Assembly (NCBI GenBank): GCA_018814765.1
Contig: JAHIZJ010000028.1
Span: 1 to 38,354 of the forward strand
Origin: Patescibacteria group bacterium
GTDB taxonomy: Bacteria; Patescibacteriota; Patescibacteriia; JAHIZJ01
Length of the DNA: 38,354 bases
Direction of reading: 5' to 3'
Position numbers and translations under genes: made by a program. Of this stretch, positions 1 to 8,758 are shown piece after piece. Position 1 is the first letter of the stretch. Each line of letters begins with the position of its first letter. The notes below the pieces were generated by a model. It was not told the DNA's origin. It saw only the letters and a program-made list of their open reading frames with translations, and ran no database searches.

Positions 1-29
1 ATATATTATTAATTATGAACTTTACATTA

Positions 30-1262
30 TTAATTTACTTTTTCACCACCAAAATAGCGTGTGAAATCTTCTGAAGCTAGATAGTTCTTTTTTGATTGTT
101 CTGCTTTGCCTGAACTTTGCCACTGATGGCTGATTTTTATTATGTTGTCATAGTACTTATTAGCTTTGGATAATACGGTTTTATTAACACCTAATAAATG
201 AAGCACCCTGATAAGCTTTGCGGACGATACGGAGATTATTTCGACATTCCACCAGGGTGAGGCAGAGGCCCACCAGTATTGATCAGAGGCCAGAGCTTTA
301 TCCAGAAGATTACGAGCTCGTTGGTAATTTATGTTATCAGTCCCAGTATGCTTTATCTGTTGCAAAACTAATTTGGTCAGCTTCCATTGATTTGTTTGAA
401 TCAGGTTGTGGCGACTTTCCCAAAGATAGTAAGGTTCTTTGTTTTTAAGCTCCGATTCACGCGATGCCCAGCTTGATGGAACTGGTTTTACTGAGACAAA
501 CTTTGTATAGCTGGAAAGAACTTCACTTATTGTAACGGTGGTAAATTTTGGAGAGGACACAAGGTCAAACCAGACTTTGAGAAGGGCAGGATTATGATGG
601 CCCAGATTTTCTCCGTCACAGCTAGTGATAAGGTTTTTATTAGAGCGATTGTCCTGTTCTATTTTTTCATGAAAAGCAGATGTTGACTTGAGAATATCCA
701 TGAAGAACATATCACTTACGTCGCGGTTACGAAAGATTATTTTTAATGAACTGGAGTCAAGGCTATATCCCTCATCAAAGCTGACCTCTCCCACCTTACC
801 GTTATATGATATTTCATCGAGTATTATCCAGGGGTGACCTAGACGAGCTATGACATCGGCTGACTGACGGCTATAACACATCTCAGGAAGAAAAAAACCT
901 TTGGGTTTATAGGTAGCTCCAATGAGTTTACGATTGATGTCATAGTTTAATTGAACCTGTCGTTTAATTTCTGACTCAGGTATAAAGGGAAGTAGGGCAT
1001 GATATTTCATAGAGGCAGTAAATTCAATCTGCCCTCGTTCGGCCAGAAGTCTGATATTTTCTAAGACTGGGCCACAACTTAAGATATATAACTGTTCAGT
1101 AAGAGAACCACAGATATTCAGAGTTATTTTAACATTAGGATGTTTAATGAGCTTTTGAAAAAAAGGCTGATATGATTCACGAACTACCTTTAGGACAACA
1201 GCTTTGTTCCAATCAGGAGGCTGATATATATGAAAAATGTTTGCCCAAGTTATCTTAGCCAT
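30..1262 (-). CDS. Glycoside hydrolase family 57 protein (alpha-amylase / 4-alpha-glucanotransferase type)
   Basis: The protein (410 aa) is a GH57-family alpha-glucan-acting enzyme, hydrolase or glucanotransferase, probably cytoplasmic because no signal peptide is visible. The N-terminal strand carries the family signature HIYQP (residues 11-15). The motif FLPEMCYS puts a Glu at about residue 127, and SCDGENLGHH puts an Asp at about 216. These match in position the catalytic nucleophile and acid/base known in GH57 glucanotransferases (established family knowledge). At 410 aa it is shorter than many GH57 proteins, so the C-terminal beta-sandwich may be reduced. It lies 9 bp downstream of glgA on the same strand, which supports a role in storage-glucan branching, trimming or disproportionation. 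The exact specificity cannot be told from the sequence. Confidence 0.85.
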   Translation of the reverse strand: MAKITWANIFHIYQPPDWNKAVVLKVVRESYQPFFQKLIKHPNVKITLNICGSLTEQLYILSCGPVLENIRLLAERGQIEFTASMKYHALLPFIPESEIKRQVQLNYDINRKLIGATYKPKGFFLPEMCYSRQSADVIARLGHPWIILDEISYNGKVGEVSFDEGYSLDSSSLKIIFRNRDVSDMFFMDILKSTSAFHEKIEQDNRSNKNLITSCDGENLGHHNPALLKVWFDLVSSPKFTTVTISEVLSSYTKFVSVKPVPSSWASRESELKNKEPYYLWESRHNLIQTNQWKLTKLVLQQIKHTGTDNINYQRARNLLDKALASDQYWWASASPWWNVEIISVSSAKLIRVLHLLGVNKTVLSKANKYYDNIIKISHQWQSSGKAEQSKKNYLASEDFTRYFGGEKVN

Positions 1263-1271
1263 TGGCTTTTA

Positions 1272-2747
1272 TTATACCTTCTGACGTACGCGCCGTAAAG
1301 CGAGATTATATAGTTTAACATAGTTTTTAGCCGGAATTTCCCATGAGTAGCTTTGTTGCATACCATGTTTGACCAGATCACTCCAGGCTTCTACGTGTTT
1401 GTAGTTTTCAATAGCCCGTGCGATAGCCATAAGTAGATATCTGGGGTCGTAAGCCTTAAAGACAAAACCGGTACCTTTCTTGGTTGTCGGGTCATAGTCG
1501 GTAATTGTGTCAACTAAGCCACCAACGGCGTTGACAATAGGCACAGAACCATAGCGTAGACTGATGAGCTGGCCCAACCCACAAGGCTCGAAACGTGAAG
1601 GCATAAGAAATATGTCAGATCCCGCATATATTTGGCTGGCTTTCTTTGTGTCAAATTTTAAGTGAGAACCAATTTTTTTTGGATATTTTTTTGTGACTTT
1701 TCTAATAAAGTTTTCATAACGGCGCTCACCATTACCGACAATAATCAGTTGAAGATCACGGGTCATTAGAGGTTCCATTATTTCTCTAATGAGATCAAAC
1801 CCTTTCTGTTCGGTAATTCTGGAAACAATACCGATGACCGGTATCGTTGCATCTTGAGGAAGTGAAAATTCTTTTTGTAGAAAAAGCTTATTTCTCTCTT
1901 TTTTGTTTAATGTGTTAAAATCATAATTTACTTTCAAGCCCGGGTCGGTAGCAGGATTAAAATCAAAATAATCGATGCCATTAATTATTCCAAAAAGACG
2001 ATCTTTGCGATGTAGTAGAATCCTATGAAGATCTTGACCAAACTCTTTAGTCAGAATTTCTTGGGCGTATTGTTCTGAAACCGTATTAATGATATCAGCA
2101 TAAAGGATGGCACGCTTGGCAAAATTTATACAGCTGATTGAAGCTTTATCCGAAAAAATTGGTAAGCGTGCGTGACCAAAGTCCTTTTTATCATGCGGTA
2201 CGGTCCACCAGTCTTGTCCCATTTGAAAAGCTAAGTTGTGTATGGTAAACAAGGTGGCGGTAGATTTATAAAATGAGTTGTTCTGAAACCGTTTTTTAAG
2301 AAAATAGGGTATCAGGCCTGTGTGCCACTCGTGACAGTGAATAATGTTCGGTTTGAAATCAATAATAGTCAAAAGTTTAAGGGCTGCCAGAGAAAAGAAA
2401 AGAAAACGACGGTTATCATTCTTAGAACCGTAGATAAATTTATACTTGCCAAAGTAGCCGGCATGATCGACAAAGAAGATTGGCAGACCATCCATTAGTT
2501 CGCCCTGCCAAAAATTTACGTTCTGTGTGTTGTCCTTGTCTATTCGAATAGGAACGTTTTCAGCAATCATTTTTAGCCTGTGTTTGTCGGTATCAATAAA
2601 ACCATGTAGGGGCATAATCGCAATAACTTCATGACCTAAGCGACGCAGAGCCTTAGGAAGTGATCGTGCCACATCTGCTTGTCCGCCAGCTTTAGCAAAA
2701 GGGGCAACTTCAGCTGAGATTGACGCTATTTTTAACTTATTAGCCAT
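1272..2747 (-). CDS. glgA: Glycogen/starch synthase (GT5)
   Basis: Transfers glucose from ADP- or UDP-glucose to a growing alpha-1,4-glucan. The ORF track begins at 2828, inside ruvC, but homology starts at MANKLKIASISAEV, so I use the ATG at 2747. This gives 491 aa, the usual GT5 length, and a 10-bp gap after ruvC. The N-terminal sugar-nucleotide motif reads AKAGGQADV (Lys about 19; the family norm is KxGGL). The C-terminal GT-B domain shows GIVSRITEQKG and the signature SRFEPCGLGQLISLRYG with its conserved Glu, followed by VGGLVDT. No strong Shine-Dalgarno sequence is visible before the start. The neighbouring GH57 gene and the distant galU and pgi/pmi genes fit a small glucan pathway. Family assignment is firm; donor preference is unknown. 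Confidence 0.93.
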   Translation of the reverse strand: MANKLKIASISAEVAPFAKAGGQADVARSLPKALRRLGHEVIAIMPLHGFIDTDKHRLKMIAENVPIRIDKDNTQNVNFWQGELMDGLPIFFVDHAGYFGKYKFIYGSKNDNRRFLFFSLAALKLLTIIDFKPNIIHCHEWHTGLIPYFLKKRFQNNSFYKSTATLFTIHNLAFQMGQDWWTVPHDKKDFGHARLPIFSDKASISCINFAKRAILYADIINTVSEQYAQEILTKEFGQDLHRILLHRKDRLFGIINGIDYFDFNPATDPGLKVNYDFNTLNKKERNKLFLQKEFSLPQDATIPVIGIVSRITEQKGFDLIREIMEPLMTRDLQLIIVGNGERRYENFIRKVTKKYPKKIGSHLKFDTKKASQIYAGSDIFLMPSRFEPCGLGQLISLRYGSVPIVNAVGGLVDTITDYDPTTKKGTGFVFKAYDPRYLLMAIARAIENYKHVEAWSDLVKHGMQQSYSWEIPAKNYVKLYNLALRRVRQKV

Positions 2748-2757
2748 AGAAATATTT

Positions 2758-3243
2758 TTATAGTCTTGAAATGTTTCTTGTTTTTTGAGCTGCGCAAAAA
2801 GCACAGGCAATACCATCGGCGATATCATCAGGTTTTGGTATGGATGATATTTTGAATATTATTTTTAACATATTATGTAACTGTTCTTTATTCGCCTGGC
2901 CATAGCCCGTGACAGATTGTTTGATCTGAAGTGGGGTTTGCTCAACTATGGGAATTTTTTGTTTGGCTACTGTTAATAGGATGACACCCCAGGCTTGGCC
3001 TACTCCGAAAGCGGTTTTTGCATTTTTAAAGAAAAAAAGTTTTTCAATTGCCACTAAGTCAGGCTTATGTTTTTTTAATAACTTATCCAGATCCTTTTGA
3101 ATTTTCATTAAACGATCGGTAAAGGAATAATCCTTGGATGTGGTTATTATCCCCGAGTCAATTAGGCTAAGTGATTTTAGATTTTTTTCTAATACACCAT
3201 ACCCGATACGTGCATAACCCGGATCAATTCCTAAAATAATCAT
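2758..3243 (-). CDS. ruvC: Crossover junction endodeoxyribonuclease RuvC
   Basis: Resolves Holliday junctions as a dimer, cutting symmetrically at the crossover. The 161-aa length is normal. The RNase H-like acidic tetrad is complete: Asp7 in GIDPG, Glu67 in VAIEKLFF, and Asp140 and Asp143 in KPDDIADG. The conserved GYGQANKEQ segment is present. The start overlaps the end of yebC by 4 bp (ATGA type), which implies translational coupling, and the yebC-ruvC order is common in bacteria. ruvA and ruvB are not in this window. Confidence 0.95.
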   Translation of the reverse strand: MIILGIDPGYARIGYGVLEKNLKSLSLIDSGIITTSKDYSFTDRLMKIQKDLDKLLKKHKPDLVAIEKLFFFKNAKTAFGVGQAWGVILLTVAKQKIPIVEQTPLQIKQSVTGYGQANKEQLHNMLKIIFKISSIPKPDDIADGIACAFCAAQKTRNISRL

Positions 3244-3965
3244 AATTGCGTATTGGTATAAGTTGCACTAACATCCTGATTATTTTCTAATTCTTCCAAA
3301 AGAGCTTCTAGTTTTACTTTATCTTTTTCATTAAGATCAATAGTATTATTGGGAATAGGGCAGAGCTCCGAGGACTCAATAGTCAAGCCGGTAGCTTCAA
3401 GGTTTTCGTGAACCTGTTTCAACTGATCAGGGGCTGTATATATTATCAGACCCTCAGGTGTGTTTTTAATGTCTTCAGCGCCTGCTTCTATAGCTTTTGC
3501 TTCCAGGTCTTCAAGTGAGACAGTGTCTGTTTTTGGGAGCAAAATGATACCCTTTTGAGTGAATTGCCAGGCCACAGAATTAGGAGCGCCGAGACCGCCA
3601 CTGTGTTTATTTAGAATAGCTCGTATTTCGCTGGCTATACGATTTTTGTTATCAGTCAGAACTTCGATTATTAGTCCGATGCCATTTGGGCCAAAACCCT
3701 CATAGGTTATAGATTCGATAGTCACCCCATCAATTTCGCCAGCTCCTCGCTTGATAGCCTTTTCGATATTATTGTTTGGCATGTTTGCGGACTTTGCTTG
3801 ATCGATAGCTACGCGTAATTTAAAATTATGATCAGGATTTTTTTCTCCACTGTCGCGAACAGCCATAGCAATCTTGTTGCTGAGTTTGGTAAAAATATTA
3901 CCACGTTTCGCATCAGTGGCTCCTTTTTGTCTTTTTATTGTTGACCATTTTGAGTGACCGGACAA
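3240..3965 (-). CDS. yebC: YebC/PmpR-family protein
   Basis: A YebC-family protein of 241 aa, the full family length. These proteins are classed as DNA-binding transcriptional regulators, and some members act in translation of proline-rich stretches (established knowledge; which applies here is unknown). It opens with the invariant MSGHSKWSTIKRQKGA and includes ITYEGFGPNGIG and GGLGAPNSVAWQF, both hallmarks of the three-domain fold. It heads the yebC-ruvC-glgA-GH57 run and has a near-consensus promoter just upstream. Confidence 0.93.
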   Translation of the reverse strand: MSGHSKWSTIKRQKGATDAKRGNIFTKLSNKIAMAVRDSGEKNPDHNFKLRVAIDQAKSANMPNNNIEKAIKRGAGEIDGVTIESITYEGFGPNGIGLIIEVLTDNKNRIASEIRAILNKHSGGLGAPNSVAWQFTQKGIILLPKTDTVSLEDLEAKAIEAGAEDIKNTPEGLIIYTAPDQLKQVHENLEATGLTIESSELCPIPNNTIDLNEKDKVKLEALLEELENNQDVSATYTNTQL

Positions 3966-4003
3966 ACTTTTGCGTTATTAAATAATTAGCTAATTCAACT
4001 ATA

Positions 4004-4032
4004 ATTATAACAAAAATAGGTGCTTGGGTCAA
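4004..4032 (-). promoter_or_regulatory. Sigma70-type promoter of the yebC operon
   Basis: Read on the minus strand, TTGACC (4027-4032) is followed after 17 bp by TATAAT (4004-4009). The predicted start is about 30 bp before the yebC ATG. A plus-strand TATAAT at 4000-4005 overlaps it and could serve the pgi/pmi gene, but I see no good -35 for that. Confidence 0.75.
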
Positions 4033-4068
4033 TTTGCGAATCTCTTAAAAAAACGTTATAGTAAACGC

Positions 4069-5136
4069 ATGACTATTTTAGACAACAAGAAATTATTTCA
4101 AAAACTTGATCAGAGCCAAATGGCTAAATCAATTGAAGAACTAAACCTTCAATTTTTACAAACCTGGAAGGAGGTTAAAAGTATTAAGTTGCCGGAGTCT
4201 TATAAAAAGGTAAACAAGGTTGTGTTAAATGGAATGGGTGGTTCGGGATTAGCTGGACGATTAGTTAAAGTACTTTTCAGTGATAGAATGAGCATCCCAA
4301 TCGATCATATGCATGACTATGATTTACCCAAAATAGTCGACAAGAACACATTGTATATAGTGGTAAGTTATTCTGGGAACACTGAAGAGCCTGTATCTAC
4401 GATACAGAAAGCTATAAGACGAAAAGCAAAGATATTCATAATTGCTAATGGCGGGCGCTTGGCCAAGATAGCTGATAAATATAATATACCAGCTTATATA
4501 TTTGAAGAAAAATACAACACTTCTCACCAACCAAGGATGGGCCTAGGCTATAACCTTGGGTCTCTGATTGGAGTGCTCAACCAGCTGAAAATAATAAAGA
4601 TGACGGACTCGGATTTTTATAGTGCCCTGAAAATAATAAACCGTAAAAAAAATCATTTTTCTTCTGAACAGGCAAGTAGTAAAAATTTAGCAAAAAAAAT
4701 TGCTCAACAAATTCATGGTAAATTCCCGGTAATCATTACTTCAGAGTTTCTTGAAGGCAATGCACACATATTTCGGAATCAGATTAATGAAAATGGAAAA
4801 AACTATGCCGACTACTTTCTAATACCTGAGCTAAACCATCATTTACTTGAGGGCTTATTGAATCCGAAGCTAAAAGTTAATAATTTAATATTTCTATTCT
4901 TTAAATCTAAGCTGTTTCATGCGCGCAATCAAAGAAGACACACAATAACACAAAAAGTATTATCAAGACTGGGTATCACATATCTTGAATATGAGTTAAC
5001 AGGCAAAAAGAAGCTGTCACAATCATTTGAGATGCTCTTGTTGGGTAGCTACATAAGTTATTATTTAGCAATTTTAAATAAAATAGACCCCTCACCAATA
5101 CCCTGGGTAGACTATTTTAAGAAACAGCTCAGCTAA
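4069..5136 (+). CDS. Bifunctional phosphoglucose/phosphomannose isomerase (SIS domains)
   Basis: Interconverts glucose-6-P or mannose-6-P with fructose-6-P. The track ORF opens with a TTG at 4024; the ATG at 4069 (MTILDNKKLFQKL) is the more natural start and gives 355 aa, normal for the short bifunctional PGI/PMI family. The first SIS domain has NGMGGSGLAGR and VVSYSGNTEEPVSTIQKA, both sugar-phosphate binding motifs. The second half has the conserved segment ELNHHLLEGL, matching the HNxxEG-type catalytic region. The next gene starts 18 bp downstream on the same strand. Family confidence is high; relative PGI and PMI activity cannot be judged. Confidence 0.88.
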   Translation: MTILDNKKLFQKLDQSQMAKSIEELNLQFLQTWKEVKSIKLPESYKKVNKVVLNGMGGSGLAGRLVKVLFSDRMSIPIDHMHDYDLPKIVDKNTLYIVVSYSGNTEEPVSTIQKAIRRKAKIFIIANGGRLAKIADKYNIPAYIFEEKYNTSHQPRMGLGYNLGSLIGVLNQLKIIKMTDSDFYSALKIINRKKNHFSSEQASSKNLAKKIAQQIHGKFPVIITSEFLEGNAHIFRNQINENGKNYADYFLIPELNHHLLEGLLNPKLKVNNLIFLFFKSKLFHARNQRRHTITQKVLSRLGITYLEYELTGKKKLSQSFEMLLLGSYISYYLAILNKIDPSPIPWVDYFKKQLS

Positions 5137-5154
5137 AGAAAATAATACAGACAC

Positions 5155-6060
5155 ATGAAGAATCCATTGGGATGTTTTAAACTATGTAGTACAGCCGGAA
5201 CCCCTGCCTATAAAAATGTTTTATTTGTAGGCTACATAGTCCTGGTGGTTTTACTGATCGTTTTTGGACGTTTAAGCTTTAGCTATGACTCTGTCCTTGT
5301 TATTTTGTTAGGCTTGATATTATTTATTAAGCGCAGTAAACAGTTTGTTGTTGACTGGTCTCCGTTCCTAATCATTGTATTGGCTTATGGGATGATGCGC
5401 GGTCTGGCTGATAATCTTGCCAGTAGGGTACACATCACAGACATTATATCTTGGGAAAGGTGGTTGTTTGGGTCTATACCCACTCTAGAATTTCAGGCCT
5501 GGCTTCATCCTAGCGATATCTTACATTGGTATGATTATATGTTTGGAGCGTTTTATACATCATTTTACATTTTTCCTCTGATTGTTGCCTTTGTTCTTTG
5601 GTTAAAAAGAAGGGATTACTTTAAGTTCTTTATGTACGGCATTCTATTTCTTACTATGATGGGGTACCTCACATACATTATTTTTCCAGCTATGCCACCA
5701 TGGTTAGCTAGTCAAGAAGGGCATTTACCTGAAGTAACCAAGATACTTGATGAAGCTACTAATAAGGCAGTCGGTATTGATATCCCCGTGGTCTATGACT
5801 TTTTGGGAGCAAATTTAATAGCTGCAATGCCGTCTATTCATGCGGCCTGGCCTTGGTATACACTTTTGTGTTTAGTGTTTTTCTATAAGAAAAAAGGACT
5901 GTGGTTTGTTATAATGCCTTTAGTAATCTGGTTTGGGGTGGTATATCTGGGGGAACATTATATTATAGATGTGATAGCCGGTATCATTTATGCTAGTGTA
6001 GCGTATTTTGTTGTATATAAACTTCGCCATAGAATAATAAAAAAACTTACCATCCTATGA
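5155..6060 (+). CDS. PAP2-superfamily membrane protein (PAP2_3 / inositolphosphotransferase-like)
   Basis: An integral membrane protein of 301 aa with about six hydrophobic segments. The lipid-phosphatase/phosphotransferase motifs are AMPSIHAAWP (about residues 221-230, equivalent to PSGH) and LGEHYIIDVIAG (equivalent to SRxxxxxHxxxD), with both catalytic-type His residues present. The overall pattern resembles the Aur1/Ipt1-like PAP2_3 branch, which moves phospho-head-groups between lipids; simple phosphatase activity on a polyprenyl or phosphatidyl lipid is also possible. Its stop codon overlaps the start of the GT-C-like gene by 4 bp, so the two products probably work on the same lipid-linked substrate (inference). 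Confidence 0.75.
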   Translation: MKNPLGCFKLCSTAGTPAYKNVLFVGYIVLVVLLIVFGRLSFSYDSVLVILLGLILFIKRSKQFVVDWSPFLIIVLAYGMMRGLADNLASRVHITDIISWERWLFGSIPTLEFQAWLHPSDILHWYDYMFGAFYTSFYIFPLIVAFVLWLKRRDYFKFFMYGILFLTMMGYLTYIIFPAMPPWLASQEGHLPEVTKILDEATNKAVGIDIPVVYDFLGANLIAAMPSIHAAWPWYTLLCLVFFYKKKGLWFVIMPLVIWFGVVYLGEHYIIDVIAGIIYASVAYFVVYKLRHRIIKKLTIL

Positions 6061-7628
6061 TAGCGATAAGGCAACCTGAGAATATTGTTGGCTATGGCTT
6101 TGTTTTTTTGATTGCCTTTGCCTTCTTTTTTGTGTTGCAATATCATGATACATTATCTGATCCTGATTCCTTTTATCATGCTAAAATGGCCTTGCTTATG
6201 AAAGAGCAAGGAGTGATTACACAATTTCCCTGGTTGGGTGAGTTTACGGTTTTAGGTGAGGCCTACATAGATCAGCACTTTCTTTACCACGTGTTATTGA
6301 TACCCTTTGTGAGCGCTTTACATCCGATAATAGGTTTAAAAATTGCCACTACCCTTTTTGCCAGCCTATTTGTTGTTACGTTCTATTGGTTACTACGTAG
6401 ACTTCATATGCGCTGGGCTGCTTGGTTAAGTCTATTACTATTATTAATGAATCCTCTCGTCTTTCGTCTAAGCTTGGCAAAGGCACCCAGCCTCTCACTG
6501 ATTGTATTGCTAATAGGCTCGTATTTTATTGTAAAGCAACGCTGGAAACCTCTTGTGATCCTTTCGTTTATTTATGTATGGTTGTATGGTGGTTTCGCGG
6601 TTATTATTCTCTCCAGTGGATTATACTTTCTTATTGATATCGTTGTATCGACATATCGAAGAATTTTTAATAGTCAAAGTGGAGGTGTAAATCTGCTAAA
6701 GGTCTTAACAACAAATAAAAGCTGGAAGAGCCTTGTGGCCACAATAGTAGGAGTTATTCTGGGTATTGTGGTCAATCCATATTTTCCTCAAAATTTATTC
6801 TATTACCGTTATCAATTGTTTGAAATCGGTATAAAAAACTATCGGGATATTATTGGAGTTGGAGGAGAGTGGTATCCCTATGTACCGATTGAATTAGTTG
6901 GTGCTACTGTATTATTAACCTTAGCCTTTATTGGAGCTTTAGTTTTATTCCTGATAAAATCAAAAAGAAACTTAAAACGAAATATTTTTTTTCTAGCACT
7001 AGCTGCTTTTTTTCTACTACTGACATTTAAATCACGTCGCTATGTTGAGTATTATATACCAATGGCCTGTTTGTTTAGTTTTACGATATATGGCTCATTG
7101 TTCTGGCAGCTGAAACCGGGTTATTATTGGAAGAGGCTTGTTTATTTTAAATCAAGAAAAAAAATAATGGTTGCATTGGTAGTGCTATATTTTTTGATTA
7201 CAGTACCCACTATAATAGTCCAGCGTTATATTCAGGAGCGAAACAGTATGGTCAACAGTATTCCGCACACAAAATTTTTAGAAGTCAGTCAATGGCTAAG
7301 TAGTCATTCTGATAAAGGAGATATAGTGTTTCATAGTAGTTGGGATGAGTTCCCCATGCTCTTTTATCACAATGACACAAATTATTACATTGGCGGCTTA
7401 GACCAAACTTTTATGTATCTTTATAATAAGGACCTGCACAAAAAATGGGTCGATATTACAACAGGTAAACAATCCGAAAATTTATATGAAATAATAAGCG
7501 GTGACTTTAAGGCCAGGTATGTCTTGGCTAGTCAAAAACACACCGCCATGAAGAGGAACATTAAGTCTGTGAGTGAGCTTGAAAAAGTATACGAAGATAG
7601 TGAGGCAGTCGTTTATGAGGTCCATTAG
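6057..7628 (+). CDS. GT-C-fold membrane glycosyltransferase-like protein, STT3-like
   Basis: A 523-aa multi-pass membrane protein with roughly nine to eleven hydrophobic helices and a soluble C-terminal part. After the first helix the loop reads SDPDSFYHAKMALL, which resembles the acidic DxD or DPxxxY motif in the first external loop of STT3/PglB/AglB and other GT-C enzymes. The C-terminal HSSWDEFPMLFYH followed by YYIGGLDQTF sits where STT3 proteins carry WWDYG and the downstream loop, but it is not canonical. It may transfer a sugar or oligosaccharide from a polyprenyl carrier to protein or a surface polymer; the acceptor is unknown. It is coupled to the PAP2-type gene and followed by a hairpin shared with the convergent pilin gene. 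Confidence 0.6.
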   Translation: MIAIRQPENIVGYGFVFLIAFAFFFVLQYHDTLSDPDSFYHAKMALLMKEQGVITQFPWLGEFTVLGEAYIDQHFLYHVLLIPFVSALHPIIGLKIATTLFASLFVVTFYWLLRRLHMRWAAWLSLLLLLMNPLVFRLSLAKAPSLSLIVLLIGSYFIVKQRWKPLVILSFIYVWLYGGFAVIILSSGLYFLIDIVVSTYRRIFNSQSGGVNLLKVLTTNKSWKSLVATIVGVILGIVVNPYFPQNLFYYRYQLFEIGIKNYRDIIGVGGEWYPYVPIELVGATVLLTLAFIGALVLFLIKSKRNLKRNIFFLALAAFFLLLTFKSRRYVEYYIPMACLFSFTIYGSLFWQLKPGYYWKRLVYFKSRKKIMVALVVLYFLITVPTIIVQRYIQERNSMVNSIPHTKFLEVSQWLSSHSDKGDIVFHSSWDEFPMLFYHNDTNYYIGGLDQTFMYLYNKDLHKKWVDITTGKQSENLYEIISGDFKARYVLASQKHTAMKRNIKSVSELEKVYEDSEAVVYEVH

Positions 7629-7635
7629 CTAGATA

Positions 7636-7670
7636 CTAAAAAAACCACTCCCGCTTTGTTGAGAATGGTT
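7636..7670 (-). terminator. Bidirectional terminator between the GT-C gene and the pilin cluster
   Basis: AACCA (7643-7647) pairs with TGGTT (7666-7670), extended by CTC/GAG. On the minus strand the stem is followed by seven T residues, so it terminates the 7688-8104 pilin transcript. On the plus strand the T tract is weaker (TTTTATG). Confidence 0.65.
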
Positions 7671-7687
7671 TTATGTGTAGTTGTGTT

Positions 7688-8104
7688 TTATTCTACTGGA
7701 GCAGGCCCGCCTGAGACACCCTTAAAGACGAAAGTGACAATAGCTAAAGATAGTATTATTATTATAATGCCAATCACAGCAGCGGTGATAGTCTTTTTTG
7801 CGCTTTCAACTTTTTCTTCATTACCGGCCGCTGTCATCCAGGTAAACCCACCATATATTACAATAATAAATGCTACTAGTCCTATAAAGCCAAACACCCA
7901 TTTAATAATACGGAGTACGGCAGGCTCTAGATCGGCGGTTAAGCCAAGTTCAGCTTGCGCTTCTTCACTAATAGCAAATCCTGATTCATTTGCATGAGCC
8001 GGAGTGATAAAACTACCAGTAAGCGTTAAGACAGCAAAAAGTATAAAAAGACTAACTTTACAAAGTTGAAAAAGCTGGTAACGATTTTTCAGTAATTGTT
8101 TCAT
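7688..8104 (-). CDS. T4SS-pilin-like small membrane protein (paralogue 1)
   Basis: The 138-aa protein has an N-terminal signal-like helix (about residues 15-38) and then two hydrophobic helices separated by the polar loop YGGFTWMTAAGNEEKVESAK. This layout and the Y-G-G-F...AGN..(K/Q)...AK signature match the TrbC/VirB2-like T4SS_pilin family common in CPR genomes (recognised from memory). It is one of four paralogues in tandem. It has its own promoter at 8133-8161 and a terminator after it, so it can be expressed separately from its neighbours. Candidate roles are pilus subunit or a conjugation/competence-type surface channel; the mature cleavage site is unclear. Confidence 0.75.
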   Translation of the reverse strand: MKQLLKNRYQLFQLCKVSLFILFAVLTLTGSFITPAHANESGFAISEEAQAELGLTADLEPAVLRIIKWVFGFIGLVAFIIVIYGGFTWMTAAGNEEKVESAKKTITAAVIGIIIIILSLAIVTFVFKGVSGGPAPVE

Positions 8105-8132
8105 ATGTGTTTGTTAGAATAAAAGTATATAT

Positions 8133-8161
8133 AGTATATCAAAAACTAATCAAAAGGTCAA
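8133..8161 (-). promoter_or_regulatory. Promoter of pilin-like paralogue 1
   Basis: Minus strand: TTGACC (8156-8161), 17-bp spacer, TATACT (8133-8138). It lies about 30 bp before the ATG at 8104 and downstream of the terminator of paralogue 2. Confidence 0.75.
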
Positions 8162-8188
8162 AATAAGCTTAGCAGTACTTATTTAATG

Positions 8189-8221
8189 ACAAAACAAAAC
8201 TGCCCCAATAACGGAGCAGTT
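8189..8221 (-). terminator. Intrinsic terminator after pilin-like paralogue 2
   Basis: On the minus strand AACTGCTCC pairs with GGGGCAGTT (9 bp including one wobble, 6-nt loop GTTATT) at 8198-8221, followed by TTTGTTTTG. It isolates paralogue 2 from paralogue 1. Confidence 0.75.
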
Positions 8222-8263
8222 TCGTATGTCATATTGCTAACTAAAATGTGTTAATCTGGGTGG

Positions 8264-8665
8264 TTATCCATCACCACTACCACCAGCTGCATCATTAACG
8301 CCTTGTGCTACGAACCAGACAATGGCCCAGGCCAGAAGAATAATTATCAAACCGATAATAGCGGCTGAAATTACCTTCTTGGCTTGTTCAACACGCTCTT
8401 CATTACCGGCTGCTGTTAACCAGGTAAAGCCTCCATAGATGATCATAACTACCGCTACCAAAGCAAGGAAACCCAGAGCCCACTGAATGATATTTGTAAT
8501 CTGTGTATCTAGATTCTCTTCACTTACACCCAAATTTGTGCTATAGTCCGTAATATCGGTGGCCATAACACCTAAAGGGGCGAAAGCCAAAGTTAAAAGG
8601 AGTACTATGGCGCCCAGTCTAGTAATCACTTTGTAATATGGGACAAGTTTAATAAGTTTTTCCAT
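8264..8665 (-). CDS. T4SS-pilin-like small membrane protein (paralogue 2)
   Basis: The 133-aa protein has a signal-like N-terminal helix (about 15-35) ending near GVMATD, then two transmembrane helices around the loop YGGFTWLTAAGNEERVEQAK, and a short Gly/Asp/Ser-rich tail (AAGGSGDG). It is the closest relative of paralogue 1 in the loop. It has the strongest expression signals of the cluster: a consensus TTGACA-17-TAGAAT promoter, a strong ribosome-binding site (AAAGGGGGTG about 6 bp before ATG) and an intrinsic terminator. By these signals it is a good candidate for the major, abundant subunit (inference). Confidence 0.77.
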   Translation of the reverse strand: MEKLIKLVPYYKVITRLGAIVLLLTLAFAPLGVMATDITDYSTNLGVSEENLDTQITNIIQWALGFLALVAVVMIIYGGFTWLTAAGNEERVEQAKKVISAAIIGLIIILLAWAIVWFVAQGVNDAAGGSGDG

Positions 8666-8716
8666 TGTTTCACCCCCTTTCTTAAATGATATTAAGTTTT
8701 TTGTTACTTCAAATTT

Positions 8717-8745
8717 ATTCTACACCAATATTAGGTATTTGTCAA
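8717..8745 (-). promoter_or_regulatory. Consensus promoter of pilin-like paralogue 2
   Basis: Minus strand: TTGACA (8740-8745), 17-bp spacer, TAGAAT (8717-8722). The -35 is perfect and the -10 has one mismatch, making this among the strongest promoters seen in the window. Confidence 0.85.
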
Positions 8746-8758
8746 TAGACACGATGGG

